NCBI RefSeq assembly: GCF_004355185.1 | Contig: NZ_CP037922.1 | Coordinates: forward strand, 4,248,001 to 4,312,000 | Length of the DNA stretch: 64,000 nucleotides | Source of the DNA: Hymenobacter radiodurans | GTDB taxonomy: Bacteria; Bacteroidota; Bacteroidia; Cytophagales; Hymenobacteraceae | Reading direction: 5' to 3' | Part shown: positions 26,049-34,266 of the stretch, in pieces | How positions within the stretch are numbered: position 1 is the first letter of the stretch | Layout: each line of letters opens with the position of its first letter | The notes under the pieces: model-generated | Databases searched by the model: none | Seen by the model: the letters and a program-made list of their open reading frames with translations, nothing else | Told to the model about the DNA's origin: nothing | Translations under genes and position numbers: made by a program

Positions 26049-26888
26049 ATGGAAAATTCTTCCCCTTCTCGTCGTTCCGAGCAAATAGCTGCTTTTAGCC
26101 GTCTACTGGATGTGCTTGATCGGCTACGCGCTGAGTGCCCCTGGGACCGTAAGCAGACTATGCAAAGCTTACGACACCTCACTATTGAAGAAACCTATGA
26201 GCTTTCTGATGCTATTCTGCGCGATGACTTAGCAGATGTGCAAAAGGAACTCGGAGATGTATTTCTGCATTTGGCCTTTTATTCAAAAATAGCGTCCGAA
26301 AGTGGCCGTTTTGATATTGCTGACGTCCTTAACGCCCAATGCGATAAACTAATTTTTCGTCATCCGCATATTTATGGCGATACGCAAGTGGCGGATGAGG
26401 AGGAAGTGAAGCGCAACTGGGAGCAACTAAAGCTGAAAGAAAAAGGAAACACCTCCGTGCTGGGCGGAGTACCCGTATCACTGCCCGCGCTGGTGAAGGC
26501 CATGCGCATCCAAGAAAAAGCCCGCGGGGCAGGTTTTGATTGGGAAGAGCCAGCGCAAGTCTGGGAGAAAGTACAAGAAGAATTAGGTGAGTTCGGAGCT
26601 GAATTTGCCCCCCAGAACGCTGATTCCATTGATTCGGAGCGGGCGGCAAGCGAGTTTGGCGACTTATTATTTTCGCTGGTAAATTTTGCTCGCTTTGCCG
26701 GAATTAACCCTGAAGAAGCACTAGAACGTACTAACCGTAAGTTTATTCAGCGCTTTCAATACCTTGAAACAGAAGCCGCCCGCGACGGGCATCAGCTCAC
26801 TGATTTAACCCTGGCAGAGATGGATACGTACTGGGAAAGGGCCAAAAAACTGCCTGCTTCAGTTACGTATGAACAGGGTGAAAAATAG
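26049..26888 (+). CDS. mazG: Nucleoside triphosphate pyrophosphohydrolase MazG
   Basis: A 279-residue house-cleaning enzyme that hydrolyses NTPs to NMP and pyrophosphate. The start MENSSPSRRSEQIAAFSRLL at 26049 lies just after a -7 box. The MazG domains show CPWDRKQTMQSLRHLTIEETYE, ELGDVFLHLAFYSKIA (metal-binding EExxD-type helices) and a second copy EELGEFGAEF..SEFGDLLFSLVNFARF. Normal length for the two-domain type. It stands alone and diverges from glmM. Confidence 0.93.
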   Translation: MENSSPSRRSEQIAAFSRLLDVLDRLRAECPWDRKQTMQSLRHLTIEETYELSDAILRDDLADVQKELGDVFLHLAFYSKIASESGRFDIADVLNAQCDKLIFRHPHIYGDTQVADEEEVKRNWEQLKLKEKGNTSVLGGVPVSLPALVKAMRIQEKARGAGFDWEEPAQVWEKVQEELGEFGAEFAPQNADSIDSERAASEFGDLLFSLVNFARFAGINPEEALERTNRKFIQRFQYLETEAARDGHQLTDLTLAEMDTYWERAKKLPASVTYEQGEK

Positions 26889-26938
26889 CTTTTTTTTAAG
26901 TCGCACACCGTTTTAAACCGTTTAAACCCATATTTCAT

Positions 26939-26969
26939 TTGGCGGCACGCTGGTTTTTATTTAGGTTTG
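26939..26969 (+). promoter_or_regulatory. Promoter of the exbB-exbD-exbD-tonB operon
   Basis: TTG at 26939-26941 and TAGGTTTG at 26962-26969, separated by 20 bases, a good match to the Bacteroidota TTG-N19/20-TAnnTTTG promoter. The leader to the exbB start is about 190 bases and strongly structured. Confidence 0.6.
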
Positions 26970-26995
26970 CCATGCATAGACCTTCTGAGAAACTA

Positions 26996-27065
26996 GGCTC
27001 CGCACACGAGCAGACCCATATTTTATTCCCATTATTGAGGGGCAAATATGAGGGTGAGCGGAGCC
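26996..27065 (+). promoter_or_regulatory. Structured 5' leader of the exbB operon
   Basis: An outer inverted repeat GGCTCCGC / GCGGAGCC encloses a second one, CCCATATTT / AAATATG-AGGG, giving a branched or nested stem of about 70 bases. A T-rich stretch (TATTCTTTTTTC) follows about 20 bases later. It may be an attenuator or a stability element; no known riboswitch is recognised. Confidence 0.45.
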
Positions 27066-27164
27066 GCTGCTGTCTTTAGGCTATTCTTTTTTCACCAAAT
27101 ACCCCATTCATTTTCTCCTTACCTCTTCAACCTTTCACTACCAACCCCCTAATCCTCCGGCACA

Positions 27165-28040
27165 ATGGAACAGAAGAATGCCATGAACAAAAACGTGCGG
27201 CCTGCCGCCGCTACCGCTGCTCCTAAGGACGACGCGAAAGGCGGATCAGCGTTCGCCGCCATCGTAATTCCGTTGGCACTTATAGTCTCGATTATTATCT
27301 ACATGTTCGTTTTTGGCAATGGTGCCAACTTCCAGGGCGGTAATAATGAGAACAACCCAATCGAAGGTAACTACCTCGGCATCGTGTATAAAGGAGGCTT
27401 TATCGTGCCTATCCTGCTCACCCTGTTCTTGCTCGTTATCACCTTCTCGATTGAGCGTTACTTGACTATCAGCAAGGCTAAGGGTACTAAGAGCATCGAA
27501 AGCTTCGTACGCTCAATTCGTCAAAAGTTGAACGTAAATGACATCACGGGTGCGCTAGCTGTTTGCGATCAGCAAAAAGGCTCGGTAGCCAACGTTGTTA
27601 AAGCTGGTTTGCTGAAGTACCAGGAGATGTCGCGTGAGCGTGGCATGGACAAAGACCAGAAGATCCTGTCAATCCAGAAAGAGATTGAAGAATCTACTGC
27701 TTTGGAATTGCCTATGCTGGAAAAGAACCTGGTTATTATCTCAACCATCGCTTCTATCGCTACATTGGTAGGTCTGTTGGGTACGGTTGCTGGTATGATC
27801 AAGGCCTTCTCGGCTCTGGCACAAGCTGGTAACCCCGATGCTACAGCACTTGCAAACGGTATTTCGGAAGCACTGATCAACACGGCTCTGGGTATCCTTG
27901 GCTCGGCGCTGGCCATCATCGCCTACAACTACTTTACGAGCAAAATTGACGAGCTGACGTACAGCATCGACGAAGCTGGCTTCAGCATTATTCAGACGTT
28001 TGCCGCTCAGCACGGCGAAAAGGAAACTTACACGGCATAA
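27165..28040 (+). CDS. exbB: MotA/TolQ/ExbB proton channel protein
   Basis: A 291-residue inner-membrane protein that forms the proton channel energising TonB. An N-terminal helix (VIPLALIVSIIIYMFVFG, residues ~32-49) is followed by a second one at ~80-100 (PILLTLFLLVITFSIERYL), a cytoplasmic helical stretch, and the conserved C-terminal pair containing LVIISTIASIATLVGLLGTV and AALGILGSALAIIAYNYF-like sequence. The longer N-terminus is usual in Bacteroidota. It heads an operon with two exbD genes and tonB. Confidence 0.93.
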   Translation: MEQKNAMNKNVRPAAATAAPKDDAKGGSAFAAIVIPLALIVSIIIYMFVFGNGANFQGGNNENNPIEGNYLGIVYKGGFIVPILLTLFLLVITFSIERYLTISKAKGTKSIESFVRSIRQKLNVNDITGALAVCDQQKGSVANVVKAGLLKYQEMSRERGMDKDQKILSIQKEIEESTALELPMLEKNLVIISTIASIATLVGLLGTVAGMIKAFSALAQAGNPDATALANGISEALINTALGILGSALAIIAYNYFTSKIDELTYSIDEAGFSIIQTFAAQHGEKETYTA

Positions 28041-28105
28041 GTTGCGGTTAACGCACTAAAGCCTAGGGTTCCTACGTTTCTGAATTCAAACTAACAAAGC
28101 CAGAA

Positions 28106-28731
28106 ATGCCTAAAGTAAAGCCCCATAGAACGTCCCCTCGTTGGATATGACCCCGATGGTGGACTTGGCATTCCTGCTGGTGACATTCTTTATGCTCACC
28201 ACCAAGTTTGCCCCCGAGGAAGTGGTTATGGTGGACACACCATCCTCTACCTCAGACCTTAAGTTGCCCGATACCAACCTTATCACGCTTTCGGTTGATA
28301 AAGACGGCAAAACCTATTTTGCACTGGACAGTGAGCCTGCAAAAATCTTGATGCTGGAGAAAGTGGGGGCCAAATATGGTATCTCTTTTACTCCCCAGCA
28401 AAAGAAGCGCTTCGGCCAAATGACCAGTTTTGGTGTACCTATTCAGCAGCTTGGCTCCCTCCTCGACCGTAGCAAGGAAGAGATTAAGACCATTAAGCAG
28501 CCAGGTATCCCGACTGACTCTACGAACAATCAAATCATTGATTGGGTGATACAGGGAAGAGCTGCTAACCAACAGCTTTTCAAGAAGCCGGTTTATATCG
28601 CCATCAAGGGCGATAATAACGCGGATGTACCGACGGTTCGTAAACTTATCAAGTACATGCAGGATAAGGACATCAATCGCTTCAACCTGATTACTGATTT
28701 GGAGATGAAACCCAAATTGGTAAGTAACTAA
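28106..28731 (+). CDS. exbD: ExbD-family biopolymer transport protein with insert (frameshifted in this assembly)
   Basis: The N-terminus MPKVKPHRTSP begins at ATG 28106 but runs into a stop. The family core DMTPMVDLAFLLVTFFMLTT, with the essential membrane Asp, begins in another frame at about 28144. Adding one C to the C4 tract 28134-28137 gives ..RTSPSLDMTPMVD.. and a 208-residue protein. It is longer than classical ExbD (about 140) because of an extra periplasmic segment at about residues 90-150 (YGISFTPQQKKRFGQ to DWVIQGRAANQQ). It sits between exbB and a second exbD; paired exbD genes are common in Bacteroidota. Confidence 0.88.
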
Positions 28732-28745
28732 CCTCCCGTAGCGAA

Positions 28746-29270
28746 ATGGCAGAAATACAACAACAAGCCGATTCCGGAGGAAAAGGTGGGAAGAAACGGG
28801 CCAAGAAAATGTCGACTAAAATCGACATGACCCCCATGGTTGACTTGGCCTTTCTTCTTCTTACCTTCTTCATGCTCACGACTACGTTCAATAAGCCGAA
28901 CGTAATGCAAGTGACGATGCCGGTAAAACCTAAAAAAGATGATCCGCCATCTGAGATTAAATCATCGAATGCGATGACAGTCATCTTAGGTGAAACCAAC
29001 AAAGTATATTACTACGAAGGCCTGTTGGCTGACGATGTAAAGCCTGAGTTGAAGGTCACTAATTACGGCGCTACTGGTATTCGTAAGGTGTTGCTCGATC
29101 GTATGCGTGCTAACCCTCAAACTGTAGTACTGATTAAGCCCGCGCGGAAATCGGTTTACAAGAACATGGTTGACATTCTGGACGAGATGAATATCACAAA
29201 CCAGAAGAAATACGCACTGGTGGATATTTCACCAGCTGATACTGTACTTATAACCAAGTCAGGGCTATGA
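28746..29270 (+). CDS. exbD: ExbD-family biopolymer transport protein
   Basis: A 174-residue single-span inner-membrane protein. A Lys-rich cytoplasmic start (KGGKKRAKKMSTK) precedes IDMTPMVDLAFLLLTFFMLT, where the Asp is the proton-carrying residue. The periplasmic domain (TVILGETNKVYYYEG onward) has the usual ExbD/TolR fold signatures. It overlaps the start of tonB by 4 bases, indicating translational coupling. Confidence 0.92.
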   Translation: MAEIQQQADSGGKGGKKRAKKMSTKIDMTPMVDLAFLLLTFFMLTTTFNKPNVMQVTMPVKPKKDDPPSEIKSSNAMTVILGETNKVYYYEGLLADDVKPELKVTNYGATGIRKVLLDRMRANPQTVVLIKPARKSVYKNMVDILDEMNITNQKKYALVDISPADTVLITKSGL

Positions 29271-30094
29271 TGGATAATGCGCAATTGGCCCGTGCTTCCT
29301 TCGACGATATCGTCTTTGAAGGTCGCAACAAGGCCTACGGAGCATTTGTGCTCCGCCGCTTGTATAGCAAGCACCTAACCCGCGCTCTTCTTATTGGTAT
29401 CGCCATCTTCGCAGTTCTAGTAAGCTTCCCCATTATTGCTCGCATGTTTGAGGGCAGTAAAGCAGAGGAAGATGCTAAAAACTTAAAGGTGAACGAGCTG
29501 ATGGAAGCGCCACCACTGGATAAAGCAGTGCCACCGCCACCACCGCCGCCACCACCAGAGGCGCCACCACCGCCACCACCAAAGCTCTCCACGATTAAGT
29601 TTACTCCTCCTGTCATTAAGAAAGACGAAGAAGTAGTAAAGGAGGAAGAAATTCCGGATCAGGATGAGTTGAAGGATAAGGTGGTTGCTACCGAAACCGT
29701 AAAAGGAAACACTGATGAGGTGGACCTAAGCGGTTTGGAAGGTGAAGGCGACGCAGCAGTAGCTGAAGTAGTAGACACGAAAGTGTATACCTATGTAGAG
29801 CAAATGCCGCAATTCCCTGGTGGTAACGATGCTATTGTTGGTGCCATTCAAAAGGCCATCAAATACCCAGCATTGGCACTACGCAATCAAGTAGAGGGCA
29901 AAGTTTTCGTAAACTTTACTGTAAACCCACAAGGTGAGGTAACGGATGTGAAAATTACCAAAGGCATTGGGGCCGGCTGCGACGAAGAAACCGTTCGCGC
30001 TGTGAAGACTCTTCCTAGGTTTGCTCCTGGTAAGCAGAATGGCCGTGCAGTAAGCGTATCATTTACTGTTCCGGTAACCTTCGCTATCAAGTAA
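29267..30094 (+). CDS. tonB: Energy transducer TonB
   Basis: A 275-residue protein linking the ExbBD motor to outer-membrane receptors. The cytoplasmic start carries the Bacteroidota signature FDDIVFEGRNKAYGAFVLRR, then a membrane helix at ~42-60, a spacer with runs of proline (residues ~85-105, written here as P10-EA-P6), a Glu/Lys-rich linker, and the C-terminal TonB domain (MPQFPGGNDAIVGAIQKAI through FVNFTVNPQGEVTDVKI to the end). It overlaps exbD by 4 bases and is followed by a strong terminator. Confidence 0.94.
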   Translation: MMDNAQLARASFDDIVFEGRNKAYGAFVLRRLYSKHLTRALLIGIAIFAVLVSFPIIARMFEGSKAEEDAKNLKVNELMEAPPLDKAVPPPPPPPPPEAPPPPPPKLSTIKFTPPVIKKDEEVVKEEEIPDQDELKDKVVATETVKGNTDEVDLSGLEGEGDAAVAEVVDTKVYTYVEQMPQFPGGNDAIVGAIQKAIKYPALALRNQVEGKVFVNFTVNPQGEVTDVKITKGIGAGCDEETVRAVKTLPRFAPGKQNGRAVSVSFTVPVTFAIK

Positions 30095-30116
30095 TTCACT
30101 TACTTTTTGAAGCTCA

Positions 30117-30153
30117 AAACCCCAAGCAACCGCTGTGTTGCTTGGGGTTTTTA
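30117..30153 (+). terminator. Terminator of the exbB-tonB operon
   Basis: A 14-bp perfect stem (AAACCCCAAGCAAC and complement) with a 6-base loop and T run. Its right arm overlaps the -33 element of the promoter for the second tonB. Confidence 0.88.
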
Positions 30154-30171
30154 TTTGTATAAATATTTTTG
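30142..30171 (+). promoter_or_regulatory. Promoter of the second tonB gene
   Basis: TTG at 30142-30144 and TATTTTTG at 30164-30171 with 19 bases between. The -33 triplet lies inside the right arm of the preceding terminator. Confidence 0.55.
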
Positions 30172-30307
30172 TCGGCATGCATACTAGTTGAAATATATAG
30201 AGCGTTGAGAGTTTGAAAGCCGGAGCGGAAGCAATGAGAAGTAGATAGTATAAGGCTTGGGTAATAGCGTGTTGCGGCCTCCTTTCACCTTTAAGCCTAT
30301 ACAACCC

Positions 30308-31141
30308 ATGAAAACCCTCAATCTACTCACCGCCACCCTCGACGATATCGTCTTCGATGGCCGCAACCAAGCGTATGGCGCCTATCTGCTGCGTCGGCTG
30401 TACAATCGGCACCTAGCTACGGCGCTGGCTGCTACGTTAGCACTCTGCCTAGTGCTACTCAGCGTCCCTATACTGGTGCAGCGCCTCTCTCCAGCAATTG
30501 CAGACGTGACATTGCCAACCGATCCTGGAATTATCAAGCTTGAGCCTATCATTTTGCCCCCCACTGATCTTGTCAAACCTCAGCCAACTACTCCGCCGGC
30601 AACGCGGGCTGTAGTAACAAGGATTAATCCCCCTAAAACGATGCCGCAAGTAGTGGCAGATAATGCGGTCACGGAGCCACCGTCAACACATAATACAACT
30701 AGCGATATTACGCCTGCCGGCGCTGTTGTCGGCCCTGTAGCTATTGCGGGCAATGATACTGGCGTGATTACCGATCTGCCAAGTACAGGTGCTGACTCAG
30801 GCAAGACGGCAGCAGGCGCCATTACGAAGCCCTTCCTAACTGCCGAAGTGATGCCTGAGTTTGCGGGCGGTCCGGAAGCGTTACGGCGCTACATGCAACG
30901 CAACTTGCGCTTCCCAAGTCAAGCGGCGAGCGTTGCCATATCGGGACGGGTGTACGTTTCCTTTACGGTGAATCCTGATGGCAACATATCCGATGTATCG
31001 GTGATTAAGGGACTGGGCTACGGGACAGATGAAGAAGCGGTGCGGGTAATAAGTAAAATGCCCCCCTGGTCGCCTGGTCGCCAAAACAACCACGCCGTTC
31101 CAGTGCGTTACACAATGCCTATTACCTTCCAGTATCAGTAA
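30308..31141 (+). CDS. TonB-family protein, paralog of the upstream tonB
   Basis: A 277-residue protein. The start MKTLNLLTATLDDIVFDGRN at 30308 aligns with the upstream TonB (shared DDIVF.GRN.AYGA..LRRLY). It has one membrane helix (~35-55), a Pro/Thr/Ala-rich spacer without long proline runs, and a C-terminal TonB domain (MPEFAGGPEALRRYMQRNL, VYVSFTVNPDGNISDV). It has its own promoter and terminator, so it is probably expressed independently and could serve a different receptor set. Confidence 0.9.
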   Translation: MKTLNLLTATLDDIVFDGRNQAYGAYLLRRLYNRHLATALAATLALCLVLLSVPILVQRLSPAIADVTLPTDPGIIKLEPIILPPTDLVKPQPTTPPATRAVVTRINPPKTMPQVVADNAVTEPPSTHNTTSDITPAGAVVGPVAIAGNDTGVITDLPSTGADSGKTAAGAITKPFLTAEVMPEFAGGPEALRRYMQRNLRFPSQAASVAISGRVYVSFTVNPDGNISDVSVIKGLGYGTDEEAVRVISKMPPWSPGRQNNHAVPVRYTMPITFQYQ

Positions 31142-31180
31142 ACTAACTTTGCTAGTAAGGATTGCAGCTTCTTACTGAAT

Positions 31181-31220
31181 AAAAAATCCAGGGCGCAAAA
31201 CCATGCGCCCTGGATTTTTT
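31181..31220. terminator. Terminator of the second tonB gene
   Basis: A 16-bp perfect stem: A6 plus TCCAGGGCGC, loop, then the complement ending in T6. It is symmetric and could act in both directions. Confidence 0.9.
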
Positions 31221-31339
31221 GTATCCGCTTAGCCTTAAAATATGCTATATGATATATATTTTGGGCTGGGCAGCGAACAATCTACCTACATTTATACGTT
31301 AAGGCACTAACTGCATACTTTTCCCGTTAGATCACGCCT

Positions 31340-31597
31340 ATGTTGAATCGCCAAACAACGGATGAACGCTTGGGGAAGCGCGGCGCTCATAATGTAATGC
31401 GCTACTTTTCGCTGTTCATGGCCTTAGCTTATATTAGCTTGGGCATTTTCCTTTGGTTTGCCTCGCCTGAGGCTTTTTCGTTGTCACCGGCCGTACAACG
31501 CACGCTGGGGGGCATTTTTGTCCTCTACGGAATTATTAGATTTGTCCGCACCTATCAGCAACATTTCAAGAAATCCAATGACACTTCTGCGCGCTAA
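31340..31597 (+). CDS. Small two-helix membrane protein
   Basis: An 85-residue protein with a charged N-terminus (MLNRQTTDERLGKRG) and two hydrophobic segments at ~23-43 (LFMALAYISLGIFLWFA) and ~53-70 (TLGGIFVLYGIIRFV). I do not recognise it. It overlaps the following PstS-like gene by 20 bases, which indicates one transcript and probable translational coupling. Confidence 0.7.
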   Translation: MLNRQTTDERLGKRGAHNVMRYFSLFMALAYISLGIFLWFASPEAFSLSPAVQRTLGGIFVLYGIIRFVRTYQQHFKKSNDTSAR

Positions 31598-32537
31598 CTG
31601 GCGAGCAGCCGGCGCTTTGCTTCTGCTCTCCGGCTTACTCAGTACAGGTTGCAATCAAGGAAATCCTGCTGACAGAGACACGCCAACCAGTGGTCGTCTC
31701 AACATCAGTGTGGATGAAACGTTTGAGCCCATCGTGCGGTCACAGGTCGATACTTTTCAGAAGCTTTATCAATCGGCTACTGTTACGGCAGCTTATAAGC
31801 CTGAAGAGGCCGTTATGCAGGACTTGATGACGGATAAAGTCCGTGCTGTAATTGTGTCGCGGCAATTGACTGAAGCCGAAAGGGCCAATTTCAAAAAGCA
31901 GACGATCACGCCGCGCATAACTAAGATTGCTACGGATGGATTGGCAATTATCGTGCACCCGAGCAATCCTGACTCGCTGCTCACGCTGGCTCAACTGCGA
32001 GCTATTTTTACTGGTCAGACGGCGAAGTGGACGCAGGTAAGCGGCAAGAAAGGGCTAGGCGACATTAACGTCGTGTTTGATGCCAACCGCTCCAGCACCA
32101 CCCGTTATGTGCAGGATTCAGTAACCCAGGGAACGCCTTTAACAAAGCGCGTGTTCGCGGCAAAATCGAACCCTGAACTGCTTGATTACGTTGCTACGCA
32201 TCCCGACGCAATCGGCGTGGTGGGAGCCAACTGGATAAGTGACCGTGACGACTCGTCTGTGCAGAGCTTTCTGCGCAAGGTGCGGGTAGTGGGCATAAGT
32301 GCCCTCGACAACCCAAAAACACCTGACGATTACGTGCAGCCCTATCAGGCTTATTTGGCCCTCAAGACGTATCCTTTGCGCCGCGAGCTGTATGTTATCA
32401 ACCGTGAGGCCCGGACGGGCCTCGGCAGTGGATTTGCTTCGTTTGTGGCTGGCACCAAAGGCCAGCTGATTATTCTGAAGTCGGGACTGATGCCGGCCAC
32501 CGGCCAAACACGCATCGTGACCACTTCAACTAAGTAA
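31578..32537 (+). CDS. PstS-like periplasmic substrate-binding lipoprotein
   Basis: A 319-residue protein starting MTLLRANWRAAGALLLLSGL at 31578; LLSTGC is a lipobox with Cys near residue 25. The mature part is a PBP-like domain of the phosphate-binding (PstS) group: INISVDETFEPIV-like start, LAIIVHPSNPDSLLTLAQLR, FTGQTAKW and FDANRSSTTRYVQDS. No pstC, pstA or pstB gene is present, so phosphate import is not supported. It lies between the TonB genes and a TPR gene, an arrangement I recall from other Bacteroidota, so a link to the TonB/ExbBD system is possible. The role is unproven. Confidence 0.82.
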   Translation: MTLLRANWRAAGALLLLSGLLSTGCNQGNPADRDTPTSGRLNISVDETFEPIVRSQVDTFQKLYQSATVTAAYKPEEAVMQDLMTDKVRAVIVSRQLTEAERANFKKQTITPRITKIATDGLAIIVHPSNPDSLLTLAQLRAIFTGQTAKWTQVSGKKGLGDINVVFDANRSSTTRYVQDSVTQGTPLTKRVFAAKSNPELLDYVATHPDAIGVVGANWISDRDDSSVQSFLRKVRVVGISALDNPKTPDDYVQPYQAYLALKTYPLRRELYVINREARTGLGSGFASFVAGTKGQLIILKSGLMPATGQTRIVTTSTK

Positions 32538-32582
32538 ACTTTAAACTCTTTCACTCACTCTTCTTCACTAACCCTTTTGCTC

Positions 32583-34180
32583 ATGAACTTCAAGCCCTGG
32601 AAGCTTTCGTTCCTCGTTGCCTTGTCGGTTTCCGGCTCTGCCGCTTTCGCTCAGAGTGCGCAGACCGCACAAAAGTCACTCGAACTGGAGCGCTACAATG
32701 AAGCCCGTGGTGCTCTGCTCCGTCAAGGTCAGTCGCCTGAGGCAATGTACGAATTGGGTCGCCTGTACCAAATGCGGGAAATGCCTGATTCAGCTGCATT
32801 CTACTTCAGCAAAATCACTCCAAATGCCGATTCGCCTATGTCGTTGGTAGCCGCTGGTCGTGCTGCGCTGGCGAAAGGGAATGAGGCAGAGGCGGCAAAC
32901 CAGTTTGACAAAGCGGTAAAAGCCACCAAGAAGAAGGAGGCATTCAATACGCTAAAGCTGATTGCCCAAGCTTACGCTGAGTCTGATGTTAAAGACACGG
33001 CTAAGGCTATAGCCTATGTGAACGCTGCACAAACGGCGAACAAAGGCAAGGACGATTTGGGTCTAATGATTGCCCGCGGCGACATTTACCAGAAGTCTGA
33101 GAATGGTGGCGGCGAGTCAATGGGCAGTTACGACCGCGCGTTGATCGTAGATCCAAACTCGGTGATGGCCAACTACCGTAAAGGCCAGTTGTATGTGCGT
33201 TCGCGTAACTTCAACGAGGCTCGTACTTCTTTTGAGAAGGCTATCAGCCTCGACGCGAACTTCGCCCCTGCTTATCGCGATCTGGCTGAGATGTACTACT
33301 TCGCCAAGCAGTATGACTTAGCGCTGTCCACCTTTCAAAAGTATATGTCGATAGCGGAGAAGACGCCTAGCACGAATGCTAAGTACGCTTCTTTCCTCTA
33401 CCTAACTGGTAAATACCCAGAGGCCCTGACTGAGATACAAAACGTATTGAAGACAGATCCGAATAACCTGACAATGAATCGTTTGCTGGCTTACTCTCTC
33501 TATGAGAACAAGCAGAACGACCTAGCATTGCCAGCAATGGAGAAGTACATGAAGATGGCCCCCGCCAACAAGATTATCCCGAGGATAATGTCTATTATGG
33601 CAAAATGCTAATGGGTGCTGGTCGTACGGATGAAGGCGTTGCTATCATCGAGAAGGCTATTCAAGCCAATCCGGATAAAGCTGGTGATCTGCAGAATGAC
33701 TTGGCTCAGGCTTACCTAGCTAAGAAAGACTATGCGAAGGCTATTGCCACGTACCAGGCTAAAATTGCTGCTCAGGGCGATAAGCCTGAGCTAGCTGACC
33801 AGATCTATCTGGCCCGTGCTTATGAGCAAAACAAGCAGTTTGCGGAAGCTGACAAACTCTATGGTGCGGTAGCAACAGCTCGCCCTACCTACGTGCCAGT
33901 ATATCTGATGCGTGCTCGCGCTAACTTTGGTCTGGATCCAGATTCCAAGCAAGGTACCGCCAAGCCTCACTATGAGAAGTTCATTGAGGTGGCTAAAGCA
34001 AACGACCCTACTAAATACAAGGAAGGTTTGGTTGAGGCTAACAAGTATCTTGGCTACTACTACTATCAAAAAGGCGAGAAGGCCACTTCACTACCTTATT
34101 GGAAGGAAGTAATAGCTTTGGACCCAAATGATACGCAGGCTAGCACCGCTATCACTGAAATTACAAAGCGTAAGAAGTAA
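32583..34180 (+). CDS. Exported tetratricopeptide-repeat protein (frameshifted in this assembly)
   Basis: A TPR protein with a signal peptide (MNFKPWKLSFLVALSVSG, cleavage near AFA/Q). Multiple TPR units are visible (YNEARGALLRQGQSPEAMYE, ARTSFEKAISLDANFAPAYR and others). The frame from 32583 stops at 33611, and the matching frame continues to 34180. The missing base is either in the C5 tract 33559-33563 or in CCC near 33577-33580. The latter keeps NKIIPEDNVYYGKM, the former gives RQQDYPEDNVYYGKM. Restored length is 532 residues. It follows the PstS-like gene by 45 bases and ends at a palindromic terminator. A scaffolding role in the periplasm is inferred. Confidence 0.85.
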
Positions 34181-34185
34181 TTCAC

Positions 34186-34246
34186 TTCAATAAGTCATAA
34201 AAAAGCCCCCAGTATATGCTGGGGGGCTTTTTTATGACTTATTGAA
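34186..34246. terminator. Long palindromic terminator, GCCCCCAG family
   Basis: Constant core A6 GCCCCCAG / CTGGGGGGC T6 with outer perfect arms TTCAATAAGTCAT and complement, between converging genes. Arms of about 27 bases are perfect except for five C against six G. Confidence 0.92.
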
Positions 34247-34266
34247 GGTAGGCAGCATAATTAAGC

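Noticed and set aside
29335-29616. Glycine-rich minus-strand frame opposite tonB
   Set aside because: The glycine run is simply the complement of the TonB polyproline codons; tonB on the plus strand is well supported.
31578-32537. Phosphate import (Pst) system
   Set aside because: Only the binding-protein-like gene is present. No permease or ATPase gene is next to it, so a Pst transporter call is not justified.
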